The notes: a model not told the origin generated them from the sequence alone. A stretch of DNA of 14,397 nucleotides from CAZJJK01 sp964546285 (GCA_964546285.1 CAZJJK010000089.1:1-14397), one strand, 5' to 3'; positions 1 through 7,715 are shown, counted from the first letter of the stretch. Translations and numbers: made by a program.

Positions 1-960
1 AATACGTAAGATGGCGAAAGCCATCGCTATGGAAACGATATACCTTGGTTCCTTCGGCGCTACGCCGAGAAACGGTTTTTTCGCCGCGGCGGTACGGTAC
101 TTTGCCGCCGAGGATGCCGCCAAGGCCGCGCTGCGGCGTTTCTTATCCAACGTGATCGTCACGAACGAATCATGCGTTACCTTTTTTTGAACCGAATAGC
201 GCCAACTGCCCTTTATTGGTATCGGCGGGCCGAAGGTGGTTAAGGCGTTGACGAAAGAGTCATCGTATTTGAATTCAGCGGAAGCGTAGCGTATGGTACC
301 AGACTCGCCAAGCTGGGGATTGAAGGTGCCGAAAGCGTACAATAAATAAAAGGATAGGGGGTCGGCGTGCATCACCGCCGAAAGGCCGTCATTGGAGTAG
401 GTATCTGGCCGAAGCATGGCGGCAAAGGTATCGATATCGCCCCGATTGAAGACGGGAAGTTCAACTACCGGCCCGAAGGTTTGCAGGACCGTCTCGTCGC
501 CGTAGACACTGGCGATAAGCAGCGGCCGACCGGTGCTTTCAATCCGCTCCAGGCTTGGCGAATAGATGAGGGCATTAGCGCGATCAGAGGCAAAGGCGAC
601 AATAAAAAAATTCTCCGATAAGCGATCGACGATGCTCATCAATTCCAGCGTCCAAGGCCGCGAGGTCATTTCCTCAAAAGACGCGATATCGCCGGCTCGA
701 TAACCCGATCGGTTGATGAAGCGGCGCCACCCGGTCGCTTGGCCGAAAATAGTGAGCATAATGACCGATCCGACCACAAAGGTATCGAAGGACTCTGGAA
801 GTATTTCAAAAAGCTCAGCGTGACGGCGGAGGACGGCGTGAAACGGTCTGTCCATTTTCTCTGCGGCGGCGTAAAGGTACGCGCTTTCTTCCAGTCTATC
901 GAATTCCCGCGAGCGGCGATCGCAGACCTTTTCAAGGTCAATAAAATTCGAGCTATTCAT
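1..960 (-). CDS. Hypothetical protein, probably membrane-associated, 3' end off the left edge
   Basis: The complementary strand is open without a stop from ATG at 960 to base 1, giving 320 codons, and continues beyond the window. I do not recognise the family. The first ~60 residues are charged and helical (starts MNSSNFIDLEKVCDRR). Residues 61-75 (FVVGSVIMLTIFGQA) are hydrophobic. A soluble mixed alpha/beta stretch follows to about residue 290, and residues 307-320 (YIVSIAMAFAILRI) look like the start of a membrane helix cut by the edge. Codon choice resembles the neighbours and no frameshift is seen. It is divergent from nadE, with 98 bp between the starts. The start has no Shine-Dalgarno sequence, but an extended -10 lies 7 nt upstream. 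That this is a real gene is fairly sure; its function is unknown. Confidence 0.8.
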   Translation of the reverse strand, partial: MNSSNFIDLEKVCDRRSREFDRLEESAYLYAAAEKMDRPFHAVLRRHAELFEILPESFDTFVVGSVIMLTIFGQATGWRRFINRSGYRAGDIASFEEMTSRPWTLELMSIVDRLSENFFIVAFASDRANALIYSPSLERIESTGRPLLIASVYGDETVLQTFGPVVELPVFNRGDIDTFAAMLRPDTYSNDGLSAVMHADPLSFYLLYAFGTFNPQLGESGTIRYASAEFKYDDSFVNALTTFGPPIPIKGSWRYSVQKKVTHDSFVTITLDKKRRSAALAASSAAKYRTAAAKKPFLGVAPKEPRYIVSIAMAFAILRI

Positions 961-967
961 AGCGGCT

Positions 968-976
968 ATCATAGCA
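968..976 (-). promoter_or_regulatory. Extended -10 promoter 7 nt before the ATG at 960
   Basis: On the minus strand the sequence reads TGCTATGAT: a TG-N extension followed by TATGAT, 5 of 6 to TATAAT. It is followed by 7 nt and then the ATG at 960-958. Transcription would start at or next to the ATG, so the message would be leaderless or nearly so. No convincing -35 is seen, as expected for extended -10 promoters. Inferred from sequence only. Confidence 0.5.
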
Positions 977-1058
977 AACAGAACTGAACCTTAACAGTCT
1001 AGATTGCCCGCGCCGCGCTACCTTCCATCGACGGGCCGCGGCGTGATAGCCTTTGTCC

Positions 1059-2716
1059 ATGCGTATCGCCCTAGCCCAGATCAATTCGGTCATCGGCGAT
1101 TTTTCCGGTAACGCGGCCAAAATCCTTTCCTTTGCCGCCCGCGCCGCCGGTAAGGCCGATCTTGTTGTTTTTCCCGAACTCTGCCTCTGCGGCTACCCGC
1201 CGATGGACCTCTTGGACCAACGGGCGTTTGTGGACGCCAATCTCAGAGCTCTCCGCGAACTACAACGAGCCCTGCCGCCGGAACTGGCTGTGGGCGTCGG
1301 TTTTGTAGGCGAAAACCAAGGCGTTTCCGGCAAAGCTCTCCGCAACAGCTACGGCATCCTACGCGGCGGGAGCCTCGTCTTCCGCCAGGACAAAACCCTA
1401 TTGCCCACCTATGATGTCTTTGACGAGGCTCGGTATTTCGAGCCGGCTGACAAACGTGAAGTCTTCGCCATAGCTGACCGCCGCGTCGGGGTCGCCGTTT
1501 GCGAGGATCTTTGGCGCGAAGCCACTTCCCAAACCCGCTATGAGGATGACCCCGTACGGGAGCTCCTTGACCTGGGCGCCGACCTTATCATTGTGCCTTC
1601 GGCGTCGCCCTATTATGCCGGTAAGCATAATGAAAGGCTTAGCCTCGCCTCCCGGCTGATCGCGCGCGGCGGTGTTCCCGTCGTCTACGTCAACGCGGTC
1701 GGCGCCAACGATTCGCTCATCTTCGATGGCCGCTCTTTCTGCGCCGCCCCTGGCCTGGAAATAAGCTGCCGGGTGGAAGCCGCGGCCTTCGCGGAGGACC
1801 TGGTTTTTTGGGATGAGGCCGCAAAAAACGAAGCGCGGACCTCGCCGAGCGCCTTTAAAAAGACCGAAAACGAGCTTGATACGCTGGAGCGCGCATTGAC
1901 CTTGGGTATCGCCGATTATATGAAAAAATGTGGTTTCACCAGAACTCATCTGGGGCTGTCCGGCGGGATAGATTCCGCCCTAGTCGCCTATCTCGCCGCG
2001 CGGGCGGTCGGGAAAAACGGGGTCGTCGGTTTCGGCCTGCCATCCCGCTTTTCTTCGGACGGCTCCAAAGACGACGCCCGCGCACTGGCGAAGAATTTAG
2101 GTATCCATTTCGATATTTTGCCGATAGAACGGCTTTTCTCCGCGTATCTTGACGAACTCAAACCGCTTTTCGGCGAGCGCCCCTTCGATCTTGCCGAGGA
2201 AAATCTCCAAGCCCGTATCCGGGGCAGCCTCCTCATGGCCTATTCCAATAAATTCGGTTCTTTACTCCTCGCGACTGGCAACAAAAGCGAACTGGCCATG
2301 GGCTATTGCACCCTCTACGGCGATATGTGTGGCGGGCTCGCCCCCATCGGCGATCTCCTCAAAACCGAGGTTTTCGCCCTTTGCCACCGTATCAACGAGC
2401 GCGCGCGAGAGGCCGGTGATGTCCCGCCCATACCGGAAGCCACCCTCGCGAAACCACCTTCCGCCGAACTCCGCGCCAACCAGACCGATCAGGACAGCCT
2501 GCCGCCCTACGACCAGTTGGACGACATCCTTACCCTGCATATCTTGGAAGGCCTTTCCCTAGACGAAATCGCCGCACGCGGCCGCGATCCCGAGACGGCC
2601 GCCAGAATCCTACGGACCTTGGCGAAGTCCGAACATAAGCGCCGTCAGGCCGCGCCCGTTCTCAAGGTATCGCCGAAAGCCTTTGGTTTAGGCCGCCGGC
2701 TCCCCATCGCCGCCGT
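1059..2716 (+). CDS. nadE: Glutamine-dependent NAD(+) synthetase, C-terminus in gap
   Basis: Converts deamido-NAD to NAD using ATP and ammonia released from glutamine, the last step of NAD synthesis in the cytoplasm. The N-terminal nitrilase-type glutaminase domain carries the Glu-Lys-Cys triad: E40 (VVFPELC), K112 (RQDKTLLP) and C148 (VAVCEDLW). The C-terminal synthetase domain has the PP-loop SGGIDS at 301-306 and ATGNKSELAMGY further on. About 552 residues precede the N block, ending GLGRRLPIAA, which matches the usual extreme C-terminus, so only a few residues and the stop are missing. A TTG two codons earlier is possible, but ATG at 1059 gives the family-typical start MRIALAQ. No clear Shine-Dalgarno is seen. 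It is divergent from the gene ending at base 1. The assignment is secure. Confidence 0.96.
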
Positions 2717-2816
2717 NNNNNNNNNNNNNNNNNNNNNNNNNNNNNNNNNNNNNNNNNNNNNNNNNNNNNNNNNNNNNNNNNNNNNNNNNNNNNNNNNNNN
2801 NNNNNNNNNNNNNNNN
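2717..2816. other. Scaffold gap (100 N)
   Basis: One hundred unresolved bases between the end of nadE and the peptidase-lipoprotein unit. The nadE stop and any promoter or terminator for either unit lie in it. The true length is unknown. Confidence 0.99.
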
Positions 2817-2866
2817 TTGTACATCCTCTAGTGATATCATCTTTGATATTGTTATTGGAGCCGCGA

Positions 2867-3764
2867 ATGAAAATGTTGAAAGTCCTCCCCGCCTTATCGT
2901 TCACCGTTTTGATCATTGTCGCCTTATCAGCTGAAACCTGCTATTCAACGCCCCCCCCCCCCGGAGCCGGTTAATATAATTCTAGAAAACATTCCCTATG
3001 TTACCCAGGATTTACTACTATCCAATGGTCGCGATGGCTCGTATTGCGGTATAGCGAGCGCGTTGATGATACGGACTAAAAGAGAATATGGATATAACGC
3101 GGCCCTTTACGGCAATCCTTATAGCACATACGAATACGAAGATTATTTGATTAGAATGGATAATGCGTTAAGAGCGGCGCCCGGCTCCTCCTACAACCCC
3201 TTCCAATATCAAATAGACGTGATCGCGAACCACGGACTATTATATGTAAATCCCTATGTCAGCGATAAAACTCAATACGAAAGGACCGATGAGCTCCTGC
3301 GCGATATGTATTACCGTATTGAATATTTCCCCTATGAGGGCGGCTGGGATTATGAAATATTCCCAGTAAAATCGGTATATCTTGGTTGTATTAATATCCA
3401 GATATACCCAGCGGACCAAGTGGTAAACAAAATTTGGGAGCATATCAACAATTACTGGGAGCCTGTCGTTACCATTATCGATTCCAATAAGATAGGCACG
3501 GTCTTAAGCCGCGATATATATGACGGAAGCGCCGCGACGACTCTGCATTATAATGTGGTGATTGGAATAAAGGAAAGGGATGGCACCAGATACTTCATCG
3601 TATATGATCCAATAAGGCGTTATAATAAAAGAGAATATAAAGTGGATGACTATAAATGGATGATGACGATACCGCCGGATGTTTCCGGTTCCTGGGTTTA
3701 TGATTATCCATATTATGATAAGGGTATAGATGAGCCCTGTTATGTGATGACCGTTTTTAGTTAA
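2867..3764 (+). pseudogene. Exported C39-like cysteine peptidase, out of frame at a 12-C tract (possible phase-variable gene)
   Basis: ATG at 2867 has GGAG 8 nt upstream and opens a signal peptide (MKMLKVLPALSFTVLIIVAL) followed by SAETCYST, then prolines encoded by 12 C (2951-2962). In this frame translation stops at TAA just after the tract. The enzyme body lies one frame over and is open to TAA at 3762. Removing one C, or adding two, joins them into a protein of about 298 aa. The body has the papain-like C39_2 pattern: IPYVTQ, Cys in SYCGIASALM (about residue 60 of the fused form), His in TLHYNVVIGI, and Asp in IVYDP. Cys25 could be a loose spirochaetal lipobox; signal peptidase I cleavage is the alternative. 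The lipoprotein gene follows after 15 bp. An in-body TTG at 2916 would give an unexported form. An assembly error in the tract is possible. The substrate is unknown. Confidence 0.75.
2951..2962 (+). repeat. Poly-C tract of 12 at the signal peptide/mature junction
   Basis: Twelve consecutive C directly after ACG, inside the coding sequence of the exported peptidase. Homopolymeric C/G runs of this length are slippage-prone, and in treponemes and other bacteria they act as on/off switches. At 12 C the gene is off; 11 or 14 C would restore frame. Confidence 0.85.
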
Positions 3765-3779
3765 CGATTGGGGGTGGTT

Positions 3780-4658
3780 ATGAAAAGAGCGCTATCGTTA
3801 GCCTCAATTTTAATAGCGCTGACGCTATTGTCCTGCTCGCCCGCTTTAGAAAAGGAGGGCGAGCAGGGCAGCGACGCGATCGGCGCGTATCTAGCCGGCG
3901 ACGGTCTGCTTTCCGACGAGCGGCCTGCGGTGAATATACTTTCAGAGAAAGAAATTACGGAAAAAATGTACGGCTATTGTCTTGAAAAGGGCTATTTCAA
4001 TCCGAACTTTTCCATTTATAGAGAACAACCAGGCCTATTGACGGCGAAGGTCGAGAAACCCATTTTTGTCTATAACTTCACGCAAAACGGAAGCGAATAT
4101 GGCGGCGTGTATTATTTTCCGGTAGTCGATAGCCAGGGTAGGCTATTAGCCTCGTTCAACGTAATACCCAGCGTGGAGGTTCCGCCGTATGAGGACGATT
4201 TGATCATCATGAGACAATTCTCTCCTGGCCTTGATGATCATATCATCACCAAGGAAGAGGCCCGCGAAATCATCGCGTACCAATTCCCGGATGAACCCAT
4301 CACCGGCCCGATCGCCGTCAGGCTTCAGCTGGATGAGATCCCCTATGGCAATCTCTCGGTCCTATGGTACTTTGCCATTGGCGACGATTCAGCGAAGAGC
4401 GGAAGCGGCGCTTATCGTGAATATATTCTTGATACTTTCATTAGGGATTATGATCCGCTTCAGAGGGACGGAAAGCGGATCATATTCAATTCAAAGGCGA
4501 ATCGCACCGCGAACTTTTTCAACGCTCGAATGGCGGCTATCCAGAATCCGCTTTTCCTGTTTAAGCAACTGGAAGACGTACGGAGATCAGCGCGGGCTTT
4601 ATCTGAGCTCCCCCGCCCCGGGAACGTCAGCGTATCGCCGGTTGAGATGAAGGAGTAA
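3780..4658 (+). CDS. Lipoprotein of unknown function
   Basis: The 292-aa product begins with a clear lipoprotein signal: MKRALSLASILIALTLLSC, lipobox LLSC with lipidated Cys19, followed by an acidic linker (EKEGEQGSD). ATG at 3780 is chosen over an in-frame TTG at 3768 because the signal peptide starts there and a G-rich Shine-Dalgarno (GGGGG) lies just upstream. The middle of the protein is beta-rich and aromatic (IFVYNFTQNGSEYGGVYYFP). A helix of the type ITKEEAREIIAYQFPDE precedes a strand, which loosely recalls PepSY-like or pro-domain inhibitor modules, but I cannot assign it. It is co-transcribed with the C39-like peptidase (15 bp apart), so it may be its substrate-binding, chaperone or inhibitor partner on the cell surface. 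That role is inference from neighbourhood only. Confidence 0.85.
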   Translation: MKRALSLASILIALTLLSCSPALEKEGEQGSDAIGAYLAGDGLLSDERPAVNILSEKEITEKMYGYCLEKGYFNPNFSIYREQPGLLTAKVEKPIFVYNFTQNGSEYGGVYYFPVVDSQGRLLASFNVIPSVEVPPYEDDLIIMRQFSPGLDDHIITKEEAREIIAYQFPDEPITGPIAVRLQLDEIPYGNLSVLWYFAIGDDSAKSGSGAYREYILDTFIRDYDPLQRDGKRIIFNSKANRTANFFNARMAAIQNPLFLFKQLEDVRRSARALSELPRPGNVSVSPVEMKE

Positions 4659-4684
4659 GCCGCCAAAAGGCCATTACTGGCGGC
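4659..4684 (+). terminator. Hairpin after the lipoprotein gene (weak terminator candidate)
   Basis: GCCGCCA (4659-4665) pairs perfectly with TGGCGGC (4678-4684) around a 12-nt loop, starting directly after the TAA. No T-run follows, so intrinsic termination is doubtful. It may instead protect the mRNA 3' end. It could also end the convergent TetR transcript, which stops at 4747. Confidence 0.4.
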
Positions 4685-4746
4685 AATTGATCAGTATGGC
4701 CCTTGACCTGGCTGTCTTTGGCTAAAAGCTCCCCTCCTGAGCCGTG

Positions 4747-5195
4747 TCAGTCCACGGCCTTCAAGCCGGACTTCATGAAGCGGACAAAGCTTTTTAGATG
4801 TTCCAAACTCTTGCCAAGATCGATGTCCTCGTTCTTAAATAGAATGTCGTAAAAGGACGCGAACAGGCCCTTGATCAGCTTATCGATGAAAGCCAATGAG
4901 TATTCTTTTCTAAAATAACCGGCCTTATAGGAGTCTTCAATTATTCGGCCAAGTCCGGCTTCATCGGCGGCGCCCAAAGNNNNNNNNNNNNNNNNNNNNN
5001 NNNNNNNNNNNNNNNNNNNNNNNNNNNNNNNNNNNNNNNNNNNNNNNNNNNNNNNNNNNNNNNNNNNNNNNNNNNNNNNGTTATGCCGGCGTCGGCGATA
5101 ATTTTATTAACGGACGCTTCCTCATAGGAGTGCCGGGAAAATTCAGCCAGCGCCGCGTCGAACAAGCGCTTTTCGTCGATAATCCGCTTGGCCAT
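4747..5195 (-). CDS. TetR-family transcriptional regulator, interrupted by gap
   Basis: The N-terminal part, MAKRIIDEKRLFDAALAEF then SYEEASVNKIIADAGI, is the first two helices and HTH of a TetR DNA-binding domain. The rest of the HTH and the start of the ligand domain lie in the N block. After it the helical C-terminal part resumes (DEAGLGRIIEDSYKAGYF to KSGLKAVD, TGA at 4747). The two halves are in different frames if the gap is taken as exactly 100 nt. With about 115 residues visible and a family length near 190-200, the real gap is probably around 200-250 bp. The start at 5195 is 2 bp after the SDR stop, so the two genes form an operon. The palindrome at 6097-6128 is the probable operator for autoregulation. 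Ligand unknown. Confidence 0.88.
4980..5079. other. Scaffold gap (100 N) inside the TetR gene
   Basis: A 100-N placeholder. The flanking coding halves are out of frame across it, so its real length is not 100. Confidence 0.98.
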
Positions 5196-5197
5196 GG

Positions 5198-6076
5198 CTA
5201 GAGCTTCTCCATTTCGGGGACATAGCGCCGCGTAAGTTCGATCACGGCTTGGATAGTACCGTTGTCGCGGCTGTAAGAGCTAAGCCGTAACTCGCGAGCC
5301 TTTTCATCGAAATACTTGCCGGAGCTTTCGCGGAATTCGTCGGATACCGCCAGTCGGGTATAGGTTTCGGCCATCGCTTCCGGACTTATGGCGCGTTTCG
5401 CCTTAAGGGAATACGCCCAGACCATAAATGGCGAAAGCCCCGGATGGCGGGAAAGATCGATTTTGACCGCTGGTACGCGGACGCAATTCGTGCTCACAGT
5501 ACTGCCGTTAAGCCGTTGAGCCAACCAAAGTGTATACAGGAGCTGGGCCAGTTTGGATTGGTAGTAGGCGTTGACGACGTTGAAGCGTCTAGCCTTGAAT
5601 TCGGGATCATCCAAGGACACTTTTAGGCAGGGCTTTGCCAGCAAACCCTTGGAGGATACTGTCAGGATGCGGCTGTTTTCGCTTTTCTTTAGGCGATCCA
5701 GCAAGGCTTCCGTCATCAGTGTCGGTCCTATATGGTTCGTCGCCCAAACAGTCTCCACGCCTTCCTCGGTTTCCTCGCGCTCCTTTTGGGTAACGCTGAA
5801 TAGCGCGGCGTTATGAATAAGCGCGTCCAACCGTTCATATTTCTGTTTAAATTCATTAACGAATTTGAGTATCGATCCGCGCAGAGACATATCGACCAGC
5901 ATCAATTCCGAGGAAGCGGCCGGTTCGCGCTTCCGTAGCTCGTCTAAAGCTCGCCGACCTCTTTCGCCATCGCGGCAGGCAAGGATCACATGGTAGCCCT
6001 TGGCCGCTATCTGAATGGCGGCTTGTTTGCCGATGCCCGCGTTAGCGCCCGTTATCAGGCAGATCTTTCGATGCAT
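5198..6076 (-). CDS. Short-chain dehydrogenase/reductase, retinol-dehydrogenase-like
   Basis: A 292-aa classical SDR that oxidises or reduces an alcohol/carbonyl substrate with NAD(P)(H). Visible motifs: cofactor loop TGANAGIG at 9-16; R35 after the second strand (ACRD), which favours NADP(H); D62 (LVDMS); HNAA at 88-91; N114 (TNHIG); catalytic serine S141/S142 (TVSSKG); and Y171-x3-K175 (YYQSK). The overall pattern resembles the RDH/WWOX-like SDR branch; the substrate cannot be told. ATG at 6076 has GGGAG 6 nt upstream. It is first in an operon with tetR and sits behind a consensus-like promoter covered by a long palindrome. Repression by its own TetR and relief by a small ligand is the simplest reading. 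Confidence 0.93.
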   Translation of the reverse strand: MHRKICLITGANAGIGKQAAIQIAAKGYHVILACRDGERGRRALDELRKREPAASSELMLVDMSLRGSILKFVNEFKQKYERLDALIHNAALFSVTQKEREETEEGVETVWATNHIGPTLMTEALLDRLKKSENSRILTVSSKGLLAKPCLKVSLDDPEFKARRFNVVNAYYQSKLAQLLYTLWLAQRLNGSTVSTNCVRVPAVKIDLSRHPGLSPFMVWAYSLKAKRAISPEAMAETYTRLAVSDEFRESSGKYFDEKARELRLSSYSRDNGTIQAVIELTRRYVPEMEKL

Positions 6077-6096
6077 GCTTGCTCCCTTGACTAGGT

Positions 6097-6128
6097 ATAT
6101 ACCATATAGTCTAGACTATATGGTATAT
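6097..6128. promoter_or_regulatory. 32-bp perfect palindrome, likely TetR operator
   Basis: The half-site ATATACCATATAGTCT (6097-6112) is followed immediately by its exact reverse complement AGACTATATGGTATAT (6113-6128). It lies 21 bp upstream of the SDR start and covers the -10 region. Its size and symmetry suit two TetR dimers or one extended site. That the neighbouring TetR binds it is inference from position. Confidence 0.85.
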
Positions 6129-6149
6129 GTTGAAGGTTGTTTTTGTCAA
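6122..6149 (-). promoter_or_regulatory. Promoter of the SDR-tetR operon
   Basis: On the minus strand, TTGACA (6149-6144, perfect -35) is followed by a 16-bp spacer and TATACC (6127-6122, 4 of 6 to TATAAT). The -10 lies inside the palindromic operator, so repressor binding would block RNA polymerase. Confidence 0.65.
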
Positions 6150-6490
6150 GCTTACTGGCTTGTGTCCCGAAGCTTTGATATACGCGAATTAAGCTGTTGA
6201 CTGGGTTTTTGACCTTTTGTGTTGGTTTCTAAATACGCTAAATCACACCAACTGCTGCCAATATTGTTGAAGCAATTTTAGTAATGATCTTTTCACAAAA
6301 TTCAAGAGAGATACTTCGTCGTCCCTTATCGGTGTGTGAACTTACTTCATATCCAACTGAGGTGTACCATGGCTCAATCCGCCCTCCCCCGGGGCGCCAG
6401 ACGCTCGGGCGGGACTGGGGGGCCAGCATGGTGATGGTGTGGATTGTCATCGAGCTTGAGTCTCATAGGTTCCGATTAATCAGTGATAAT
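6129..6490. other. Intergenic region holding one repeat end and a GC-rich block
   Basis: No convincing gene. The right part follows the 3' end of thrH and the left part holds the SDR promoter. It contains a single copy of the 19-nt repeat end (6251-6269) and a sharply GC-rich stretch at about 6379-6425 in otherwise AT-leaning DNA. Short frames on both strands lack a Shine-Dalgarno and any protein-like composition. Confidence 0.6.
6251..6269 (+). repeat. Repeat-end copy 1 (single)
   Basis: ACTGCTGCCAATATTGTTG, one or two differences from the other five ends in the window, followed by AA as in most copies. No facing inverted copy is seen nearby. CTTTTCACAAAATTC at 6289-6303 resembles the inner part of the right end at 13141-13155 but lacks GGCAGCAG, so the element is truncated or decayed. 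Confidence 0.8.
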
Positions 6491-7099
6491 TTATAGGGGC
6501 TTAAGGAATTTATCGATCTCTTTTTGAAAGTCTTGGTATTCATCAACCCAAGGCAGATCGGGACATTGCTCTTTTATGGCCGCTGGTGGCCGAAAAAGAC
6601 AGCCAGCGTCGGCCGCGCGGATCATTGATAGGTCGTTAAAAGAATCGCCGGCGGCGAACACCGAGAAATTCAGTGACTTCATGGCCTCTACCGATTTTTT
6701 CTTTCCGTCTTTCTGTCTCAGTTGATAATCAACGATAGCTCCATTACCGTCAACAATCAGAGTATTGCAAAATAAAGTTGGGTATTCCAGTTTAGCCATT
6801 AGAGGCTTAGCGAATTGGGAAAAAGTATCTGAGAGTATGATTAATTGAGTTTTTTCGCGTAGAGAACGAATAAAAGACTTGGCGCCGGGCAGAGGTTCCA
6901 GTTCCCCGATAACTTGTTGTATGTCTTTTAATGCAAGGCTATGTTTTTCCAATAGGCCAATGCGGAATTTCATGAGTTTGTCGTAATCAGGCTCGTCTCT
7001 GGTAGTGCGGCGCAGTTCCGGTATACCGACCGCTTCCGAAAAGGCGATCCATATTTCAGGTACCAAAACACCTTCGAGGTCTAAACATACTAGGCGCAT
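6491..7099 (-). CDS. thrH: Phosphoserine phosphatase / homoserine phosphotransferase ThrH
   Basis: A 202-aa HAD-superfamily enzyme that strongly matches my memory of the ThrH family across its whole length. ThrH dephosphorylates phosphoserine and can pass the phosphate to homoserine, linking serine and threonine synthesis. Motif I is CLDLEGVLVPEIW (nucleophile D7, E9), motif II ILSDTF, motif III Lys in QLRQKDGKKK, and motif IV AAGDSFNDLSM. TTRDEPDYDKLM is also typical of the family. The start at 7099 is chosen over an upstream in-frame start at 7126 because MRLVCLDLEG is the family N-terminus and GGGAG lies 7 nt upstream. It stands alone, divergent from the UPF0303 gene. Confidence 0.95.
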   Translation of the reverse strand: MRLVCLDLEGVLVPEIWIAFSEAVGIPELRRTTRDEPDYDKLMKFRIGLLEKHSLALKDIQQVIGELEPLPGAKSFIRSLREKTQLIILSDTFSQFAKPLMAKLEYPTLFCNTLIVDGNGAIVDYQLRQKDGKKKSVEAMKSLNFSVFAAGDSFNDLSMIRAADAGCLFRPPAAIKEQCPDLPWVDEYQDFQKEIDKFLKPL

Positions 7100-7223
7100 T
7101 TTTTTCTCCCGCACGGACCTTAACATCGAAACGGCGCTTAGGTAAAGGTAATAAATAGCTTATCCGCGATACTCGGTATTTAGTCCGAACCTTTTAGGCG
7201 GGGCCTATGCTTATCCGATATCG

Positions 7224-7232
7224 TGATATAAT
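7224..7232 (+). promoter_or_regulatory. Extended -10 promoter of the UPF0303 gene (leaderless-type)
   Basis: TGATATAAT: TG-N followed by a perfect TATAAT at 7227-7232. Only 6 nt separate it from ATG 7239, placing the expected transcript start at the ATG. No Shine-Dalgarno is present. A short inverted repeat, ATATC-GT-GATAT (7218-7229), overlaps the -10. Confidence 0.65.
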
Positions 7233-7238
7233 AAAACT

Positions 7239-7715
7239 ATGACCCCTACAAAAGAATTAGTGGCCCGTTTGGAGGCCGAGGAAAAGGAGCTGGTATTAGA
7301 CCGCTTTGATGAGGATCGCGCTTGGTTGCTTGGTTCCATAATAGTAAACGCCGCTCGGTCGCATCGTGCGCCAGTAGCCGTACAAATCCGCCGTCCTGGG
7401 CAATTGTTGTTTCACGCCGCGTTGTCTGGCGCGACGGGGGATAATGATGAGTGGATTCGACGAAAAAGCGCGGTGGTGTTTCGTTTTTATAGGAGTTCTT
7501 TTGCCGTTGGCGTTTCTCTCGCCTTAGCCGGATTAAGTATTGAGGAAAAGTATTTCGTAAACGCTTCCGAGTATTCCGCTCATGGTGGAGCTTTCCCGCT
7601 TAGAGTCAAGGGCGCTGGCCTTGTCGCTTGCGTCGCCGTATCAGGTTTGCCTCAGGAAGAAGACCATGCCTTAGTTGTGGGTTCTCTCCGTCGTTTACTT
7701 TCTGGGCGTTATTAG
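7239..7715 (+). CDS. UPF0303 family (heme-degrading-domain/HbpS-like) protein
   Basis: The 158-aa product matches UPF0303 along its length: RFDEDRAWLLGSIIVNAA near the N-terminus, VAVQIRRPGQLLFHAALSG then DNDEWIRRK in the middle, and EYSAHGGAFPLRVKG and SGLPQEEDHALVVGSLR at the end. The fold is related to GlcG/HbpS proteins, some of which bind heme or cofactors; the cellular role of UPF0303 is not settled. It has no signal peptide and is predicted cytoplasmic. ATG 7239 gives the expected N-terminus. It lies convergent to the AraC gene (41 bp apart) and divergent from thrH. Confidence 0.92.
   Translation: MTPTKELVARLEAEEKELVLDRFDEDRAWLLGSIIVNAARSHRAPVAVQIRRPGQLLFHAALSGATGDNDEWIRRKSAVVFRFYRSSFAVGVSLALAGLSIEEKYFVNASEYSAHGGAFPLRVKGAGLVACVAVSGLPQEEDHALVVGSLRRLLSGRY

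Noticed and set aside
1398..1949. Long minus-strand frame inside nadE
   Set aside because: Antisense shadow of a well-supported gene, with no protein-like family features.
2817..2831. nadE frame continuing past the gap (LYIL)
   Set aside because: The conserved C-terminus is reached just before the N block; the extra residues depend on the arbitrary gap length.
4231..4650. Plus-strand frame overlapping the lipoprotein gene
   Set aside because: Low-complexity Ser/Arg-rich translation in an alternate frame of a gene with a clear signal peptide.
4723..4746. C-rich/G-rich segment downstream of tetR as terminator
   Set aside because: No stable stem with a following T-run in the tetR direction.
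6238..6496. Two 70-codon frames around the first repeat end
   Set aside because: No Shine-Dalgarno, unusual composition, and overlap with the repeat and GC-rich block.
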